Positions 44,103 to 52,822 are shown, counted from the first letter of the stretch. The stretch is DNA of 64,000 nucleotides from Polynucleobacter bastaniensis (GCF_018882205.1 NZ_JACVOU010000003.1:62001-126000), one strand, 5' to 3'. The notes: a model not told the origin generated them from the sequence alone. Translations and numbers: made by a program.

Positions 44103-44840
44103 TTAATGTAGTCCTACAGTCATGCCACCACAAACATAAACCACTTGTCCGGTAGTAAAGCCGGCTCGCTGATCTAGTAGTGAGGCAACCATATGCGCCA
44201 CTTCTTCTGGTTGACCAATGCGACCTAAGGGCACGCTTTCTAGAATACGTTGCGTAGCAGGTGCATCAGGAGGGTTTGCACTCTGAAAAAGTTCTGTTGC
44301 AATAGGGCCAGGTCCAATAGCGTTCACAGTGATGCCATCAGCCGCAAGCTCTAAAGCCAATGTGCGCGTGAACCCCAGTAAGCCTGCTTTAGAAGTGGCA
44401 TACGCAACACGCTCTTCTTTGCCTAAAGCTGCGCGACTAGAGATATTCACAATCCGTCCAAAATGAGCGGCTTTCATAGTGGGGAGAAGTTCCTGCACAC
44501 AAATAATCGCTGCCGCAACATTCACATTCATCACAGCATAAAAATCTTCAATGCTGGTGTTTTCAATTGTGGCAGGGCGAACGATACCCGCATTATTGAC
44601 TAAGCGGGTGATTGAATACTTTGATGTCGCCTCTATCAACGTACTCCGTAATACAGTTTCATTTGATACATCGACCTCATAGAAACTCTCATGAGTAGAG
44701 CTTTCTTTTGGAGCTAATTTGTCAAAGTTAATGACATGCATACCATCGGCAATCATGCGCTCTGTAATTGCACGTCCAATACCGCGGCTAGCGCCAGTAA
44801 TTAATACGCATTCTCTCGCTAGTTGGGTTTGAGAGCCCAT
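44103..44840 (-). CDS. Short-chain dehydrogenase/reductase (FabG-like)
   Basis: A 245-residue classical SDR with TGASRGIGRAI, NNAGIV, the catalytic ISSRAAL and YATSK motifs, and a C-terminal TTGQVVYVCGGM. It is FabG-like, but its place between a citrate-synthase-like gene (3 bases upstream) and a second SDR (3 bases downstream) suggests a catabolic 3-hydroxyacyl step rather than fatty-acid synthesis. Both SDRs retain catalytic residues. Confidence 0.87.
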   Translation of the reverse strand: MGSQTQLARECVLITGASRGIGRAITERMIADGMHVINFDKLAPKESSTHESFYEVDVSNETVLRSTLIEATSKYSITRLVNNAGIVRPATIENTSIEDFYAVMNVNVAAAIICVQELLPTMKAAHFGRIVNISSRAALGKEERVAYATSKAGLLGFTRTLALELAADGITVNAIGPGPIATELFQSANPPDAPATQRILESVPLGRIGQPEEVAHMVASLLDQRAGFTTGQVVYVCGGMTVGLH

Positions 44841-44842
44841 GC

Positions 44843-45628
44843 CTAGCCAATCTTATTGGCGCCATCCACGAAGGGGATGGCATGTTCAACGGTATCCCAA
44901 ATAAAACGGCCAGAGGGGCTTTGTTGCTCTTCAACAATATGGGCTACCAAACCTGCTGAGCGTGAGATAACAGCGAAGCCACGCATTACTGCAGTCGGAA
45001 TACCGATCTCACCCAGCAGGGCAGCTACTGCACCGGTGGCATTAATCGTAATCGGGCGACCAGCTACCGTATCAACGGCTTTCGATAAGATTTCCAGCGC
45101 GCGGATCTTATCACCCTTGAGGTCTGGTTCAGCCCGACCCATTTCTAATAATTTGTATGCACGTGGGTCCACAGGTTTATGAAGATGATGTCCAAATCCC
45201 GGAACTGCCGCCTTGATGGCTTTGTAATGTTTCGCTATGTCTAGTGCTTCGGCGTCAGGATTAGTTGCCGCTGTAATTCGATCCAATAAGCCGGAACAAT
45301 TTTCCATCGTGCCAATAAAAGAGCTCCCAACAGCCAGCAAGCCAGCCGATACCGCCCCTTGAAGATTTTCTGGGGCGCTCATGTAAATCAATCGCGTTGC
45401 AATTGCACTAGGTGTGAGGCCGTGCTCCATGAGGACAATGAGCACAACGTCAGTAATTCGGATATCTACTGGTCTTGGGGTCCTGCCTAAGATTTGCATC
45501 AACATCACTTCAGTAAACGTTTTTTTGCCCATCAAATCTTCAACAAGGTCTGCATCTCGATAGTGCAGGCTAGTAAGGGTATGAGTGCACAAACTCGTTA
45601 CTGGTGTTTTGCTAGATGAATTAGTCAT
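44843..45628 (-). CDS. Citrate synthase / citryl-CoA lyase-like protein
   Basis: A 261-residue short member of the citrate synthase superfamily, about the length of citryl-CoA lyases and well short of citrate synthase (about 430). Conserved residues by alignment to GltA from memory: His69 in MEHGLTPS, His147 in GFGHHLH, Arg156 in DPRA, Arg223 in ISRSAG and Arg241. The N-x-D motif carrying the catalytic Asp reads N196-A-T-G, so Asp is replaced by Thr198. It probably cleaves or forms a C-C bond of a 3-hydroxy/oxo acyl-CoA made by the acyl-CoA synthetase 10 bases upstream, but the missing Asp makes the chemistry uncertain. Confidence 0.75.
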   Translation of the reverse strand: MTNSSSKTPVTSLCTHTLTSLHYRDADLVEDLMGKKTFTEVMLMQILGRTPRPVDIRITDVVLIVLMEHGLTPSAIATRLIYMSAPENLQGAVSAGLLAVGSSFIGTMENCSGLLDRITAATNPDAEALDIAKHYKAIKAAVPGFGHHLHKPVDPRAYKLLEMGRAEPDLKGDKIRALEILSKAVDTVAGRPITINATGAVAALLGEIGIPTAVMRGFAVISRSAGLVAHIVEEQQSPSGRFIWDTVEHAIPFVDGANKIG

Positions 45629-45638
45629 GATCGCTTAA

Positions 45639-47159
45639 TTAAGAATGTGTTGAAAGGTTGAGAATATTTTGGAGGACGGCGCTCTTGAGTAATTTGCCCA
45701 CATTGGAGCGAGGTAAACTCTCATAAAAGTGGATGCGTTTTGGTGTCTGAACCGGACCCAAGAGTTCACGTACAAAAGAAATTAGGGCTGCCTCATCAGC
45801 TTGCTGGCCAGGGCGAAGTTGTACTGCTGCTTGCACGCTTTCTCCCCACTTATCATCCGGAATACCAAAAACAAGACATTCATGAACGGCGGGGTGTTGG
45901 CTTAAAGCATTTTCAACATCGACTGGATACACATTAAATCCACCAGTAATCACAATATCTTTGAGACGGTCTTTTAAGTAGAGGTAGCCACGCTGATCAA
46001 TCAAGCCACGATCTCCAGTATGTAGCCAGCCCCCAATGATCGTCTCTGCAGTTTTTTCTGGCATGCGCCAATAACCTGTCATGAGAAGATCTCCGCGTGC
46101 CACTACCTCACCGATTTCGCCTGTGGGCAGGAAGCTACCGTCGGGCGCCATAATGGCGACATCAGTAAACCAGGTAGCGCAACCTACGGCAGCCCAATTT
46201 TGAGGATCTTCAAAATCCTCTGGTTTCATGACGGTTAATATTTGAGGCGCTTCAGTTTGACCATAGGTAGTACAGAGGACAGGACCAAAAAATTCACGGA
46301 CAGCACGCACTTTTTCCGCTGGCATTGGAGCGCCACCATAAATCAATCTACGTAACATGGGAAAATCTTTGCGTGAAGCATTGGGTAATGCCATCAACAT
46401 GTACAGCAGTGTTGGTGGCATAAAGGAAGCAGTTCCACCTCGCTCTCTAAAGGCTGTGCGAACCACTTCAGCACCAGCTCCGTCCAATATGACATGGCAT
46501 CCGCCCTGCGCAAGAATGGGCAAAATGTAAGTAGATGTGCCGTGAGTGATCGGTGCAGCAACAATATATCTTTCATGCTCATCAAAGCCCCATGACTGAA
46601 TCTGGTTAGCAATATTAGCTAGCCAGGCGCGATAGGGTTGCATTACTCCTTTTGGGGTGCCCGTAGTACCGCCAGTAAATTTGATTGCTTGAGTGGCATC
46701 TAAAGGTAAGTCAAATGACGGGAGTGGGGCGCCATCGTGACCCTGAATCAGGCTACCCATCGTTTTGCCTAATGCTTGCCCATCATCTATGCTGGTCAGA
46801 ATAAAAATACCTGGGGCATCGGCTAATAATTCACCTAAGGCTTGATCATGAATGATGAGACTGGGTTCTGTAATGTCGATGATGCGTCGTATTTCAGGTC
46901 GGGTACTTTTAGGGTTGAGCGGAACCCATACTTTGCCAGAGGCAAGTATTGCCAATAGGGCGATGATGTGCTCCGCACTATTGCCAGAGCAAATTGCCAC
47001 GCGGCTTTGAAGATGAGGATCCAATTCCACAAGGGCGCTAGCAAGCGCCTTCACTTTGGAGGCCAATTCTTCATAGCTAATCGGGCCAGTAGGCGCATCA
47101 ATGGCTGTACGATTTGGCCAGCGCAAAGAAGCTCTCCAAAAGAAGTCGATTGGAAACAT
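45639..47159 (-). CDS. AMP-dependent acyl-CoA synthetase
   Basis: A 506-residue adenylate-forming ligase that activates a carboxylic acid to its CoA ester. Motifs: the P-loop FTGGTTGTPKGVMQP, TYGQTEAP, TGDRGLIDQRGYLYLKDR in two adjoining parts, ITGGFNVYPVDVENAL, and the C-terminal catalytic lysine in PRSNVGKLLK. The acid is unknown; the neighbouring amidase and Bug protein suggest an acid released from an amide or imported. It starts 28 bases downstream of the Bug gene stop. Confidence 0.9.
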   Translation of the reverse strand: MFPIDFFWRASLRWPNRTAIDAPTGPISYEELASKVKALASALVELDPHLQSRVAICSGNSAEHIIALLAILASGKVWVPLNPKSTRPEIRRIIDITEPSLIIHDQALGELLADAPGIFILTSIDDGQALGKTMGSLIQGHDGAPLPSFDLPLDATQAIKFTGGTTGTPKGVMQPYRAWLANIANQIQSWGFDEHERYIVAAPITHGTSTYILPILAQGGCHVILDGAGAEVVRTAFRERGGTASFMPPTLLYMLMALPNASRKDFPMLRRLIYGGAPMPAEKVRAVREFFGPVLCTTYGQTEAPQILTVMKPEDFEDPQNWAAVGCATWFTDVAIMAPDGSFLPTGEIGEVVARGDLLMTGYWRMPEKTAETIIGGWLHTGDRGLIDQRGYLYLKDRLKDIVITGGFNVYPVDVENALSQHPAVHECLVFGIPDDKWGESVQAAVQLRPGQQADEAALISFVRELLGPVQTPKRIHFYESLPRSNVGKLLKSAVLQNILNLSTHS

Positions 47160-47187
47160 GCGGGGACTTTCTTCTTTCGGGTGTCTT

Positions 47188-48180
47188 TTATTCGGCTTTT
47201 GCGCCAGATGCCTTAACTACTTCACGCCAACGTTTTACTTCAGCTGTTGCAAAGTCACGCATTTTCTCTGGCGAGCCAGGTTCAGGTGTAGCACCCAACT
47301 CTTGGAGGCGTTGACGCACATCTGGTGCTGTGAGGGCTTTATTTAGTGCAGCATTGAGCTTTTCGATAATCGGCTTTGGAGTTCCAGCAGGAGCGGCCAA
47401 GGCAAACCATGACTGCACGTCAAAATTGGGGTAACCAGACTCGGCAAGTGTAGGTACCTCAGGCAGCAATGGGGATCGTTGTGCACTGGTAATGCCAACT
47501 GCACGTAACTTACTACTCTGAATATGAGGCATTGCAGAAGGGGCGTTATCGAACATGGAATCGACCTGACCCCCTAATAAATCCGTGACCGCAGGAGCGC
47601 TACCCTTATAAGGGATATGCAGCATTTGGATTTTCGATTGCATCTTAAACATTTCACCGGAGAGATGAATGGATGAGCCGCTGCCAGAGGATGCAAAAGT
47701 CACGCCATCTTTTGATTCTTTGGCGTAGCGCACATAGTCCGCAACTGTTTTGATTGGAAGATTAGGATTAACTACCAAAATATTGGGGATCTTGGCAATC
47801 ATTCCAATCGGCTCTAAATCTTTAAGTGCGTCATACCCGAGTTTTGGATATAGCGACATATTGATGGTGTTGGCAATTGAAAAAGCATAAAGGGTATAAC
47901 CATCAGCCGGTGACCGTGCAACGATTTCTGCGCCTACATTACTATTGGCACCAGGCTTGTTTTCTACTATCACTGACTGGCCCAAGGTGTTACCCATTTT
48001 TACGGCTACTAAACGTGCCAATATGTCTGTAGCCCCTCCAGCGGAGTAGCCAACAATGATCTTGATAGGCTTATCAGGCCAACTTGCGTTGGTTTGAGCG
48101 TTTGCTACTCCTACCGCACAACAGGCTAGGGCAGTAAGTAATACAAGAAAGCCTCTACGCTTCTCGAAATATAAGGACAT
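47188..48180 (-). CDS. Bug/TctC-family solute-binding protein
   Basis: A 330-residue exported receptor: signal peptide with LLTALACCAVGVANA, then WPDKPIKIIVGYSAGGATDIL, ENKPGANSNVGAEIVA, IPYKGSAPAVTDLLGGQVD and LLPEVPTLAESG, the standard Bug family landmarks. It is the second gene of the minus-strand cluster, after the amidase (gap 71 bases). No tctA or tctB is nearby. It differs clearly in sequence from the two other Bug proteins in the window, so their ligands probably differ. Confidence 0.9.
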   Translation of the reverse strand: MSLYFEKRRGFLVLLTALACCAVGVANAQTNASWPDKPIKIIVGYSAGGATDILARLVAVKMGNTLGQSVIVENKPGANSNVGAEIVARSPADGYTLYAFSIANTINMSLYPKLGYDALKDLEPIGMIAKIPNILVVNPNLPIKTVADYVRYAKESKDGVTFASSGSGSSIHLSGEMFKMQSKIQMLHIPYKGSAPAVTDLLGGQVDSMFDNAPSAMPHIQSSKLRAVGITSAQRSPLLPEVPTLAESGYPNFDVQSWFALAAPAGTPKPIIEKLNAALNKALTAPDVRQRLQELGATPEPGSPEKMRDFATAEVKRWREVVKASGAKAE

Positions 48181-48251
48181 TACGCTTCTCCTGAATTCAG
48201 TTCTTTTCTTAGGTCAGACTCAAATCTGACCTTGCTTCATTTATAACACCG

Positions 48252-49568
48252 CTAGTTGTGTGAAGTCTTAAAGATTGCCTCAGCAAACGCGGCTATATTG
48301 ACTAATTTTTCATCTGCACGGTAATCGCCGATGAGCTGAACACCTAGTGGAAGTCCATTGCTGGATTTGCCTAGCGGTAGCGCAATGGCTGGAGTACCGA
48401 TAAAAGTCCAAAGAGAGCAAAAGATCGGATTTCCAGTAAAGCTGAGACCTTTTGGCGCCTCGCCGGTTGCAGGAGGTGCCAAGATTGCATCAAAACGCTC
48501 AAAATAGTTGCCGATGGACTTACGTAACGCAATCTGCAGATTTTTAGCTTCCAGATAATCCCTTTCCGAATACGCATTTCCCTTTTCAATCAATTCTTTT
48601 ATATCTGCGCCCAGCAGTTCAGGAAACTGCTCAAGATGTTTTTTATGGACTACCGCAGCCTCACACGACATCAGTACTGCCAATGCTTCAATTCCATCCC
48701 AATAAGTCTGAGGTAACGATAATTCTTCAATACTGGCGCCTGAGGCCTTTAATGAGGCTGCCGCATTTTTTAGGGTATCTACCTGTTCTTGGCTTAACAA
48801 TTCATCGAATGGAGACTTGAGAATAGCAAAGCGGGGTTTCTGCTGATCTAAAACTACATTCACTGGTTTAAGAATAAGCTCAGGAATCTCAATTGAATCA
48901 TCCTCTTGTGTTGAGGAATTTTTCAGCAAATTAAACGCATAAACTGCATCTACAACGGATCTGGTAAAAAAGCCGATGTGATCTAGTGAGCCAGAGACGG
49001 GATGGACTCCTTGGCGTGGAACTGCTCCATAGCTCGCCTTAAATCCAACGATTCCACAATAAGAGGCGGGCCTAATAATGGACCCAGCAGTTTGTGATCC
49101 TATTGCCAGCGGCACAATCCCGCTTGCAACGGCTGCTGCAGAGCCGCTTGAAGATCCTCCTGGGGTATGGCCACTATTCCATGGATTGGTTGTGGCTCCC
49201 GGCTTACGCCATGCAAATTCTGTTGTGACGCTCTTGCCAAAGATAACCCCACCTAATTTGCGAATTTTTTTGACTATTTCCGCATCCTCACTAGGCACAA
49301 AATCTTGATAGATGGGTGAGCCGTAGCTTGTTATGAAATCTTTTGTATCAATCAGATCTTTAATCGCCACTGGAATGCCTCTTAGTGGGCCCGAGCCTGA
49401 TTGTTGTATTAGGGTAGGTAATGAAGCTCTGACAGTAAACGCTTTTAATGTCGGTTCCAATGCATCTGCCTGCACTACGCATTGCCCCAAATATTCATCG
49501 ACCGAAAGCTGCTCCTTTTGAATGAGCTCGCAAGCTTGTACAAGGCTATTTTGTATTTTCATGGTCAT
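48252..49568 (-). CDS. Amidase-signature family amidase
   Basis: A 438-residue amidase-signature enzyme. The Lys of the triad is in PVAIKDLID, the Ser pair in TPGGSSSGSAAAV and the nucleophile Ser in QTAGSIIRPAS. It begins MTMKIQ; the second Met (49562) is an equally good start. It is the first gene of the seven-gene minus-strand cluster and may release an acid that the acyl-CoA synthetase activates. The substrate is unknown. It shares only the family motifs with the amidase at 40647-42053. Confidence 0.88.
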   Translation of the reverse strand: MTMKIQNSLVQACELIQKEQLSVDEYLGQCVVQADALEPTLKAFTVRASLPTLIQQSGSGPLRGIPVAIKDLIDTKDFITSYGSPIYQDFVPSEDAEIVKKIRKLGGVIFGKSVTTEFAWRKPGATTNPWNSGHTPGGSSSGSAAAVASGIVPLAIGSQTAGSIIRPASYCGIVGFKASYGAVPRQGVHPVSGSLDHIGFFTRSVVDAVYAFNLLKNSSTQEDDSIEIPELILKPVNVVLDQQKPRFAILKSPFDELLSQEQVDTLKNAAASLKASGASIEELSLPQTYWDGIEALAVLMSCEAAVVHKKHLEQFPELLGADIKELIEKGNAYSERDYLEAKNLQIALRKSIGNYFERFDAILAPPATGEAPKGLSFTGNPIFCSLWTFIGTPAIALPLGKSSNGLPLGVQLIGDYRADEKLVNIAAFAEAIFKTSHN

Positions 49569-49721
49569 TTGATTGTCTCTGATCTACGGTTTGTACTTTA
49601 TACCCCATCCATTCACTTTTTTTAGCCTATTTTCCAGTCAGTCAGCATCAAAAAAACAACAAATATATTTTACTTCACAACTTCACAACTTCTGTAGTAT
49701 AGTATTTCAAAAGGAGGTTAA

Positions 49722-49901
49722 ATGAGAAGGGCGATACCAAAAACACATCAAGCTTTAGATTGGATAGGGAAGGGAATGACCGCAGCTCAGGCCGCTAGAA
49801 AGATGGAAATTTCAGAATCTAGCGTCTATGCCGCCTTAAGAAAAACAAAAGCAAAAGATTTAGGTTGTTGTCCAACATGTGGTCACAAATTAAGGAAATA
49901 A
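49722..49901 (+). CDS. Small HTH protein with Cys/His cluster
   Basis: A 59-residue basic protein. Residues 19-41 (MTAAQAARKMEISESSVYAALR) form a likely helix-turn-helix of the homeodomain/resolvase-tail type, and the C-terminus CCPTCGH (Cys49, Cys50, Cys53, His55) looks like half of a zinc knuckle. A near-perfect AAAGGAGG lies 5 bases before the ATG, strong support for translation. One base separates its stop from the next gene's ATG. Similar small proteins occur in phages, but I do not recognise this one. It is probably a DNA-binding regulator; the target is unknown. Confidence 0.7.
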   Translation: MRRAIPKTHQALDWIGKGMTAAQAARKMEISESSVYAALRKTKAKDLGCCPTCGHKLRK

Positions 49902-49902
49902 G

Positions 49903-50199
49903 ATGAAGAAGACTCTATTGGCCGTTGTCTCAATCTCCGTAGCTGCATTGGCATACGCAAATACATCATCAGATTCTTCTGAGTTGCTGAGTCAGCAATG
50001 CAAGATTTCTGCCGAAGCGGTTTCTACATTGAAGGGCTTACGCTATGGCAACACATCCATTCGTAAGGATGTAGCCGGATTGATTAACTTAAATCTAAAA
50101 GTTCAAGAGAATAAAGATACGGCGCAAATGACCCTAAACCGGATGGTTGATGATCAGGTCAATTCAACAGCGGCTTTAGAAGCAAAGTATTGTTCTTAA
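49903..50199 (+). CDS. Small exported protein of unknown function
   Basis: A 98-residue protein with a clear Sec signal peptide (MKKTLLAVVSISVAALAYA, cleavage after Ala19). The 79-residue mature part has two Cys (33 and 97) that could form a disulfide linking its ends, and helical segments around KGLRYGNTSIRKDVAGLINL and NRMVDDQVNS. It matches no family I know. It is tightly placed: one base after the HTH gene, and its TAA shares a base with the next ATG (TAATG). Confidence 0.65.
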   Translation: MKKTLLAVVSISVAALAYANTSSDSSELLSQQCKISAEAVSTLKGLRYGNTSIRKDVAGLINLNLKVQENKDTAQMTLNRMVDDQVNSTAALEAKYCS

Positions 50200-50648
50200 T
50201 GGCGATTGATAACCATTCATTTGAGTGTCCAGAATGTGGCAATCCCCGAGGAATGCTCGGAGAATGTCGTCAATGCGGAGCTGAGGAGCTTCCTATTCCG
50301 CATAGCGACACGATGGTGCTGAATTTAAAGTTCGATAGTCCAAGTGCCCAGGAGGCTTTGGATCGATTGACTATTGGATTGCGTCGAGCATCTGAGGTCG
50401 GTATTAAGGCAATCATCCTGATACATGGCTATGGAGCTAGTGGCGAGGGTGGCAAGATCAAGTGGGCAGTTCATGACGCCCTTGAAAATAACTATTTCTC
50501 AGACCGTGTTGATGAATATCACTTTGGCGAACAAACCGCATTTGGTAGCGAGGCTTACCATGCGCTTTTGAGAAGAAGGCCTGGATTAAAAGCTTATCTC
50601 AAACACTTTAAAGAGGGAAACGCCGGGATGACGGTATTAATACTGTGA
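50199..50648 (+). CDS. Zinc-ribbon and Smr-domain protein
   Basis: A 149-residue protein. The N-terminal zinc ribbon uses Cys10, Cys13, Cys23 and Cys26 (CPEC, CRQC). Residues about 38-149 resemble a small MutS-related (Smr) domain: LNLKFDSPSAQEALDRLTIGL, the core IILIHGYGASGEGGKIK (HGYG at 76-79) and a C-terminal GMTVLIL strand. Smr domains are nucleases or ribosome/collision-linked factors. The ATG overlaps the preceding stop by one base; TTG 50190 is a weaker choice. Confidence 0.7.
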   Translation: MAIDNHSFECPECGNPRGMLGECRQCGAEELPIPHSDTMVLNLKFDSPSAQEALDRLTIGLRRASEVGIKAIILIHGYGASGEGGKIKWAVHDALENNYFSDRVDEYHFGEQTAFGSEAYHALLRRRPGLKAYLKHFKEGNAGMTVLIL

Positions 50649-50678
50649 TCTTTGGGATCAATTGCTTAGAATAGAATT

Positions 50679-51014
50679 ATGACTACTAAAAAACCCATAA
50701 GTACACAGGAGGATGCTCAGATCCATTCAGAAGATTTGATAAGTGACTTTAAGGCGCTTATGGCAGATGCTGAGGATCTCATCAAGGCAACGGCAACCCA
50801 TGATGATGGCTCACTTGGTGCAATTCGTTCAAAGGCATTGGATACACTCAACAGCGCAAAAGAAAGTCTTTCCTCTGTTGAGGGCACTGTGACTGAAAAG
50901 GCTAAAGTCGTTGCCGAGCGCACTGATGAGTTTGTCCATCGAAACCCCTGGGAGGCAGTAGGTGTCGCTGTGGGTCTTGGACTGTTAATCGGCCTATTCA
51001 TTCGTCGTCGCTAG
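50679..51014 (+). CDS. DUF883 (ElaB/YqjD-like) inner-membrane protein
   Basis: A 111-residue protein like E. coli YqjD/ElaB, tail-anchored inner-membrane proteins that bind stationary-phase ribosomes. Most of the chain is amphipathic helix (ISDFKALMADAEDLIKATA, ALDTLNSAKESLSSVEG). The C-terminus has the family mark: HRNPWEAVGVAVGLGLLIGL, one transmembrane helix and RRR. It is first of a three-gene yqjDE-like set with gaps of 6 and -4 bases. Confidence 0.88.
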   Translation: MTTKKPISTQEDAQIHSEDLISDFKALMADAEDLIKATATHDDGSLGAIRSKALDTLNSAKESLSSVEGTVTEKAKVVAERTDEFVHRNPWEAVGVAVGLGLLIGLFIRRR

Positions 51015-51020
51015 AAATTC

Positions 51021-51392
51021 ATGTCACAAGAAAACCTTTTATCTTCATTAAAGAATCTCGTCTCCACCGGAGCATCCATTGCGCAGACGCGTCTGGAGTT
51101 GATCTCTACTGATGTGCAGATTGCGCGCGCTAAGTTCTTGAGTCTGTTAGTGATGGTGATCTTTACATTGTTTTTCTTGTTCTTTGGCTTGGTGATGCTG
51201 GCCTTACTCATTGTGATTTATAGCTGGGAGACTGATCGGGTCTTGGCGCTGAGCCTACTAACCAGTGGTTTCTTAGCCGTAGGTGTTATTTTGGCGCTGG
51301 TAGTTTTGCGCTCACTCAAAACTATGCCCAAATTATTCGAGGCAACGATTGCTGAGTTGGCTAAAGACCGCCAGGAGCTCTCAAAACAATGA
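51021..51392 (+). CDS. YqjE-like phage-holin-superfamily membrane protein
   Basis: A 123-residue membrane protein. After an N-terminal helix (LLSSLKNLVSTGASIAQTRLEL) come two transmembrane segments (about 37-65 and 75-97) joined by a short loop with YSWETDR. It fits the YqjE/phage holin 3-6 superfamily, normally next to YqjD homologues as here. It overlaps the next gene by 4 bases. Confidence 0.85.
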   Translation: MSQENLLSSLKNLVSTGASIAQTRLELISTDVQIARAKFLSLLVMVIFTLFFLFFGLVMLALLIVIYSWETDRVLALSLLTSGFLAVGVILALVVLRSLKTMPKLFEATIAELAKDRQELSKQ

Positions 51393-51670
51393 GTAAAACG
51401 CTAGCTGAACTTCAAGCTAGGCGAAAAGTGCTGCAGGAGCGGGCAGCACAAGAGCGTGCTGATTTTGCCTTGCATTTTGAGCCTATAGAAAAGCCCTTGT
51501 CATGGGCTGATAAGGGTATAGATGCATTTAATTTTATGAAGAGCACACCGATCTTGTGGACTAGTGCGTTCGCTGTACTAGCGCACTATAAACCTAAGCT
51601 TGCCAGTAAAGTACTCGCAGTAGGCTGGGGCACTGTCAAGCTTCTCAAAGGCGCTAAAAGCCTTTTGTAA
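51389..51670 (+). CDS. YqjK-like hypothetical protein
   Basis: A 93-residue basic protein with an N-terminal charged helix (LAELQARRKVLQERAAQERAD) and a hydrophobic C-terminal half (TPILWTSAFAVLAHYKP, VLAVGWGTVKLLKG). It occupies the yqjK position after the YqjD- and YqjE-like genes and overlaps the latter by 4 bases. The function is unknown; a membrane-associated partner of those proteins is likely. Confidence 0.65.
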   Translation: MSKTLAELQARRKVLQERAAQERADFALHFEPIEKPLSWADKGIDAFNFMKSTPILWTSAFAVLAHYKPKLASKVLAVGWGTVKLLKGAKSLL

Positions 51671-51692
51671 GAGCCTTTTTATAAGACCCGCT

Positions 51693-52211
51693 CTAGGCAA
51701 TAAAGACTGTCCTATTAGCGATTCCGTTCTGAGTTAGGACATCGCCACCATGTAAACCGGCAATTTCTAAAAACGTGAGAGCGCCAGCAACGTTAAAGCC
51801 AGCCTTTTTAAGTAATTTACTGGCTGCAATGATGGTACCGCCGGTAGCCAGTACATCGTCCACAATCAACACCCGCGAGTCGGACGGCAAAGTAGATTCC
51901 TGAATTTCCAGAGAATCAGAGCCGTATTCCAAACCATAGGATTCTCGATGACTGGCCAATGGCAGCTTGTTGGGTTTTCGGGCCAAAGCGAGGCCTTTAT
52001 TGGCTTGATAGGCGAGGGCGCTGCCGAAGATAAAGCCACGTGATTCAATGCCTAAAATATGGCTGTAATCAAACTGCTGTGCAAGTGCCTCTAGTTTTAG
52101 CGTAGCCTCCTTAAAGGCACTCGGATTAGCCAATAAAGGGGAGATATCCCGAAAGAGAATTCCTGGCTTAGGAAAGTCGGGGACTCCGGGTAGATAATCT
52201 AATAAATTCAT
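51693..52211 (-). CDS. apt: Adenine phosphoribosyltransferase
   Basis: Salvages adenine to AMP with PRPP. It has 172 residues from ATG 52211 (an upstream ATG at 52232 would overlap the divergent gene). The N-terminal PDFPKPGILFRDISPLL is the Apt signature, ESRGFIFGSALAY the substrate region, and VLIVDDVLATGGTIIAA the PRPP-binding motif. The nucleosidase gene lies divergently, 11 bases away, so their promoters must overlap the coding regions or each other. The two products are functionally linked: nucleosidases release adenine, which Apt recycles. Confidence 0.94.
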   Translation of the reverse strand: MNLLDYLPGVPDFPKPGILFRDISPLLANPSAFKEATLKLEALAQQFDYSHILGIESRGFIFGSALAYQANKGLALARKPNKLPLASHRESYGLEYGSDSLEIQESTLPSDSRVLIVDDVLATGGTIIAASKLLKKAGFNVAGALTFLEIAGLHGGDVLTQNGIANRTVFIA

Positions 52212-52222
52212 GATTGGATGAT

Positions 52223-52786
52223 ATGAAAACACAATTACTCATTATTACCGCATTAGAGTCCGAGCTGAATAAAAGCGCGTTGCCAGCGGGTGTAGATATT
52301 GTGTACTCTGGAGTTGGTAAAATCAATGCAACCGCTGCCAGTATTCAGGCTATTCATCAATATCAGCCAAAGCGGATAGTGAACTTCGGTACCGTAGGAA
52401 AAATTAACTCTGCTCTACAAGGCTTATTAGAAATCGGTAAAGTAATACAACGCGACATGATGACGGCCCCTTTAGCGCCTAGAGGTCAAACCCCATTCTG
52501 CGCAAAGCCATCTCAATACTTATCACTTGGCGGTGATCATACTTGCGGGACTGGCGATAGCTTTGTGACGGCGCATGACCCCTGGTTAACATCGCAGGGG
52601 GTTGATGTGGTGGATATGGAATTATTTGCGATTGCCAATATTGCCTTTCAATCAAATATTCCATGGCAATCATTTAAGTACGTGACTGATGATGCTAACG
52701 CTGACTCAGGCAACGAATGGACTCATCGCGTTAACCATGGCCAAGAACTCTATCTAGAAAAGCTCAAAGAGCTGTTAAGTGCTTAA
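52223..52786 (+). CDS. MTA/SAH nucleosidase-like protein
   Basis: A 187-residue member of the PNP/UDP nucleoside phosphorylase family, closest in pattern to 5'-methylthioadenosine/S-adenosylhomocysteine nucleosidases but short. Visible: LLIITALESELN, YSGVGKINATAAS (phosphate/ribose loop), the NFGTVGKIN segment, the ribose-binding VDMELFAIA (Glu) and the catalytic Asp in YVTDDANADS. ATG 52223 is used; TTG 52214 is an alternative. It is paired head-to-head with apt. Confidence 0.75.
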   Translation: MKTQLLIITALESELNKSALPAGVDIVYSGVGKINATAASIQAIHQYQPKRIVNFGTVGKINSALQGLLEIGKVIQRDMMTAPLAPRGQTPFCAKPSQYLSLGGDHTCGTGDSFVTAHDPWLTSQGVDVVDMELFAIANIAFQSNIPWQSFKYVTDDANADSGNEWTHRVNHGQELYLEKLKELLSA

Positions 52787-52822
52787 GACGCACCCAACAT
52801 AATCCCCCAATTGCTTAAGCAA

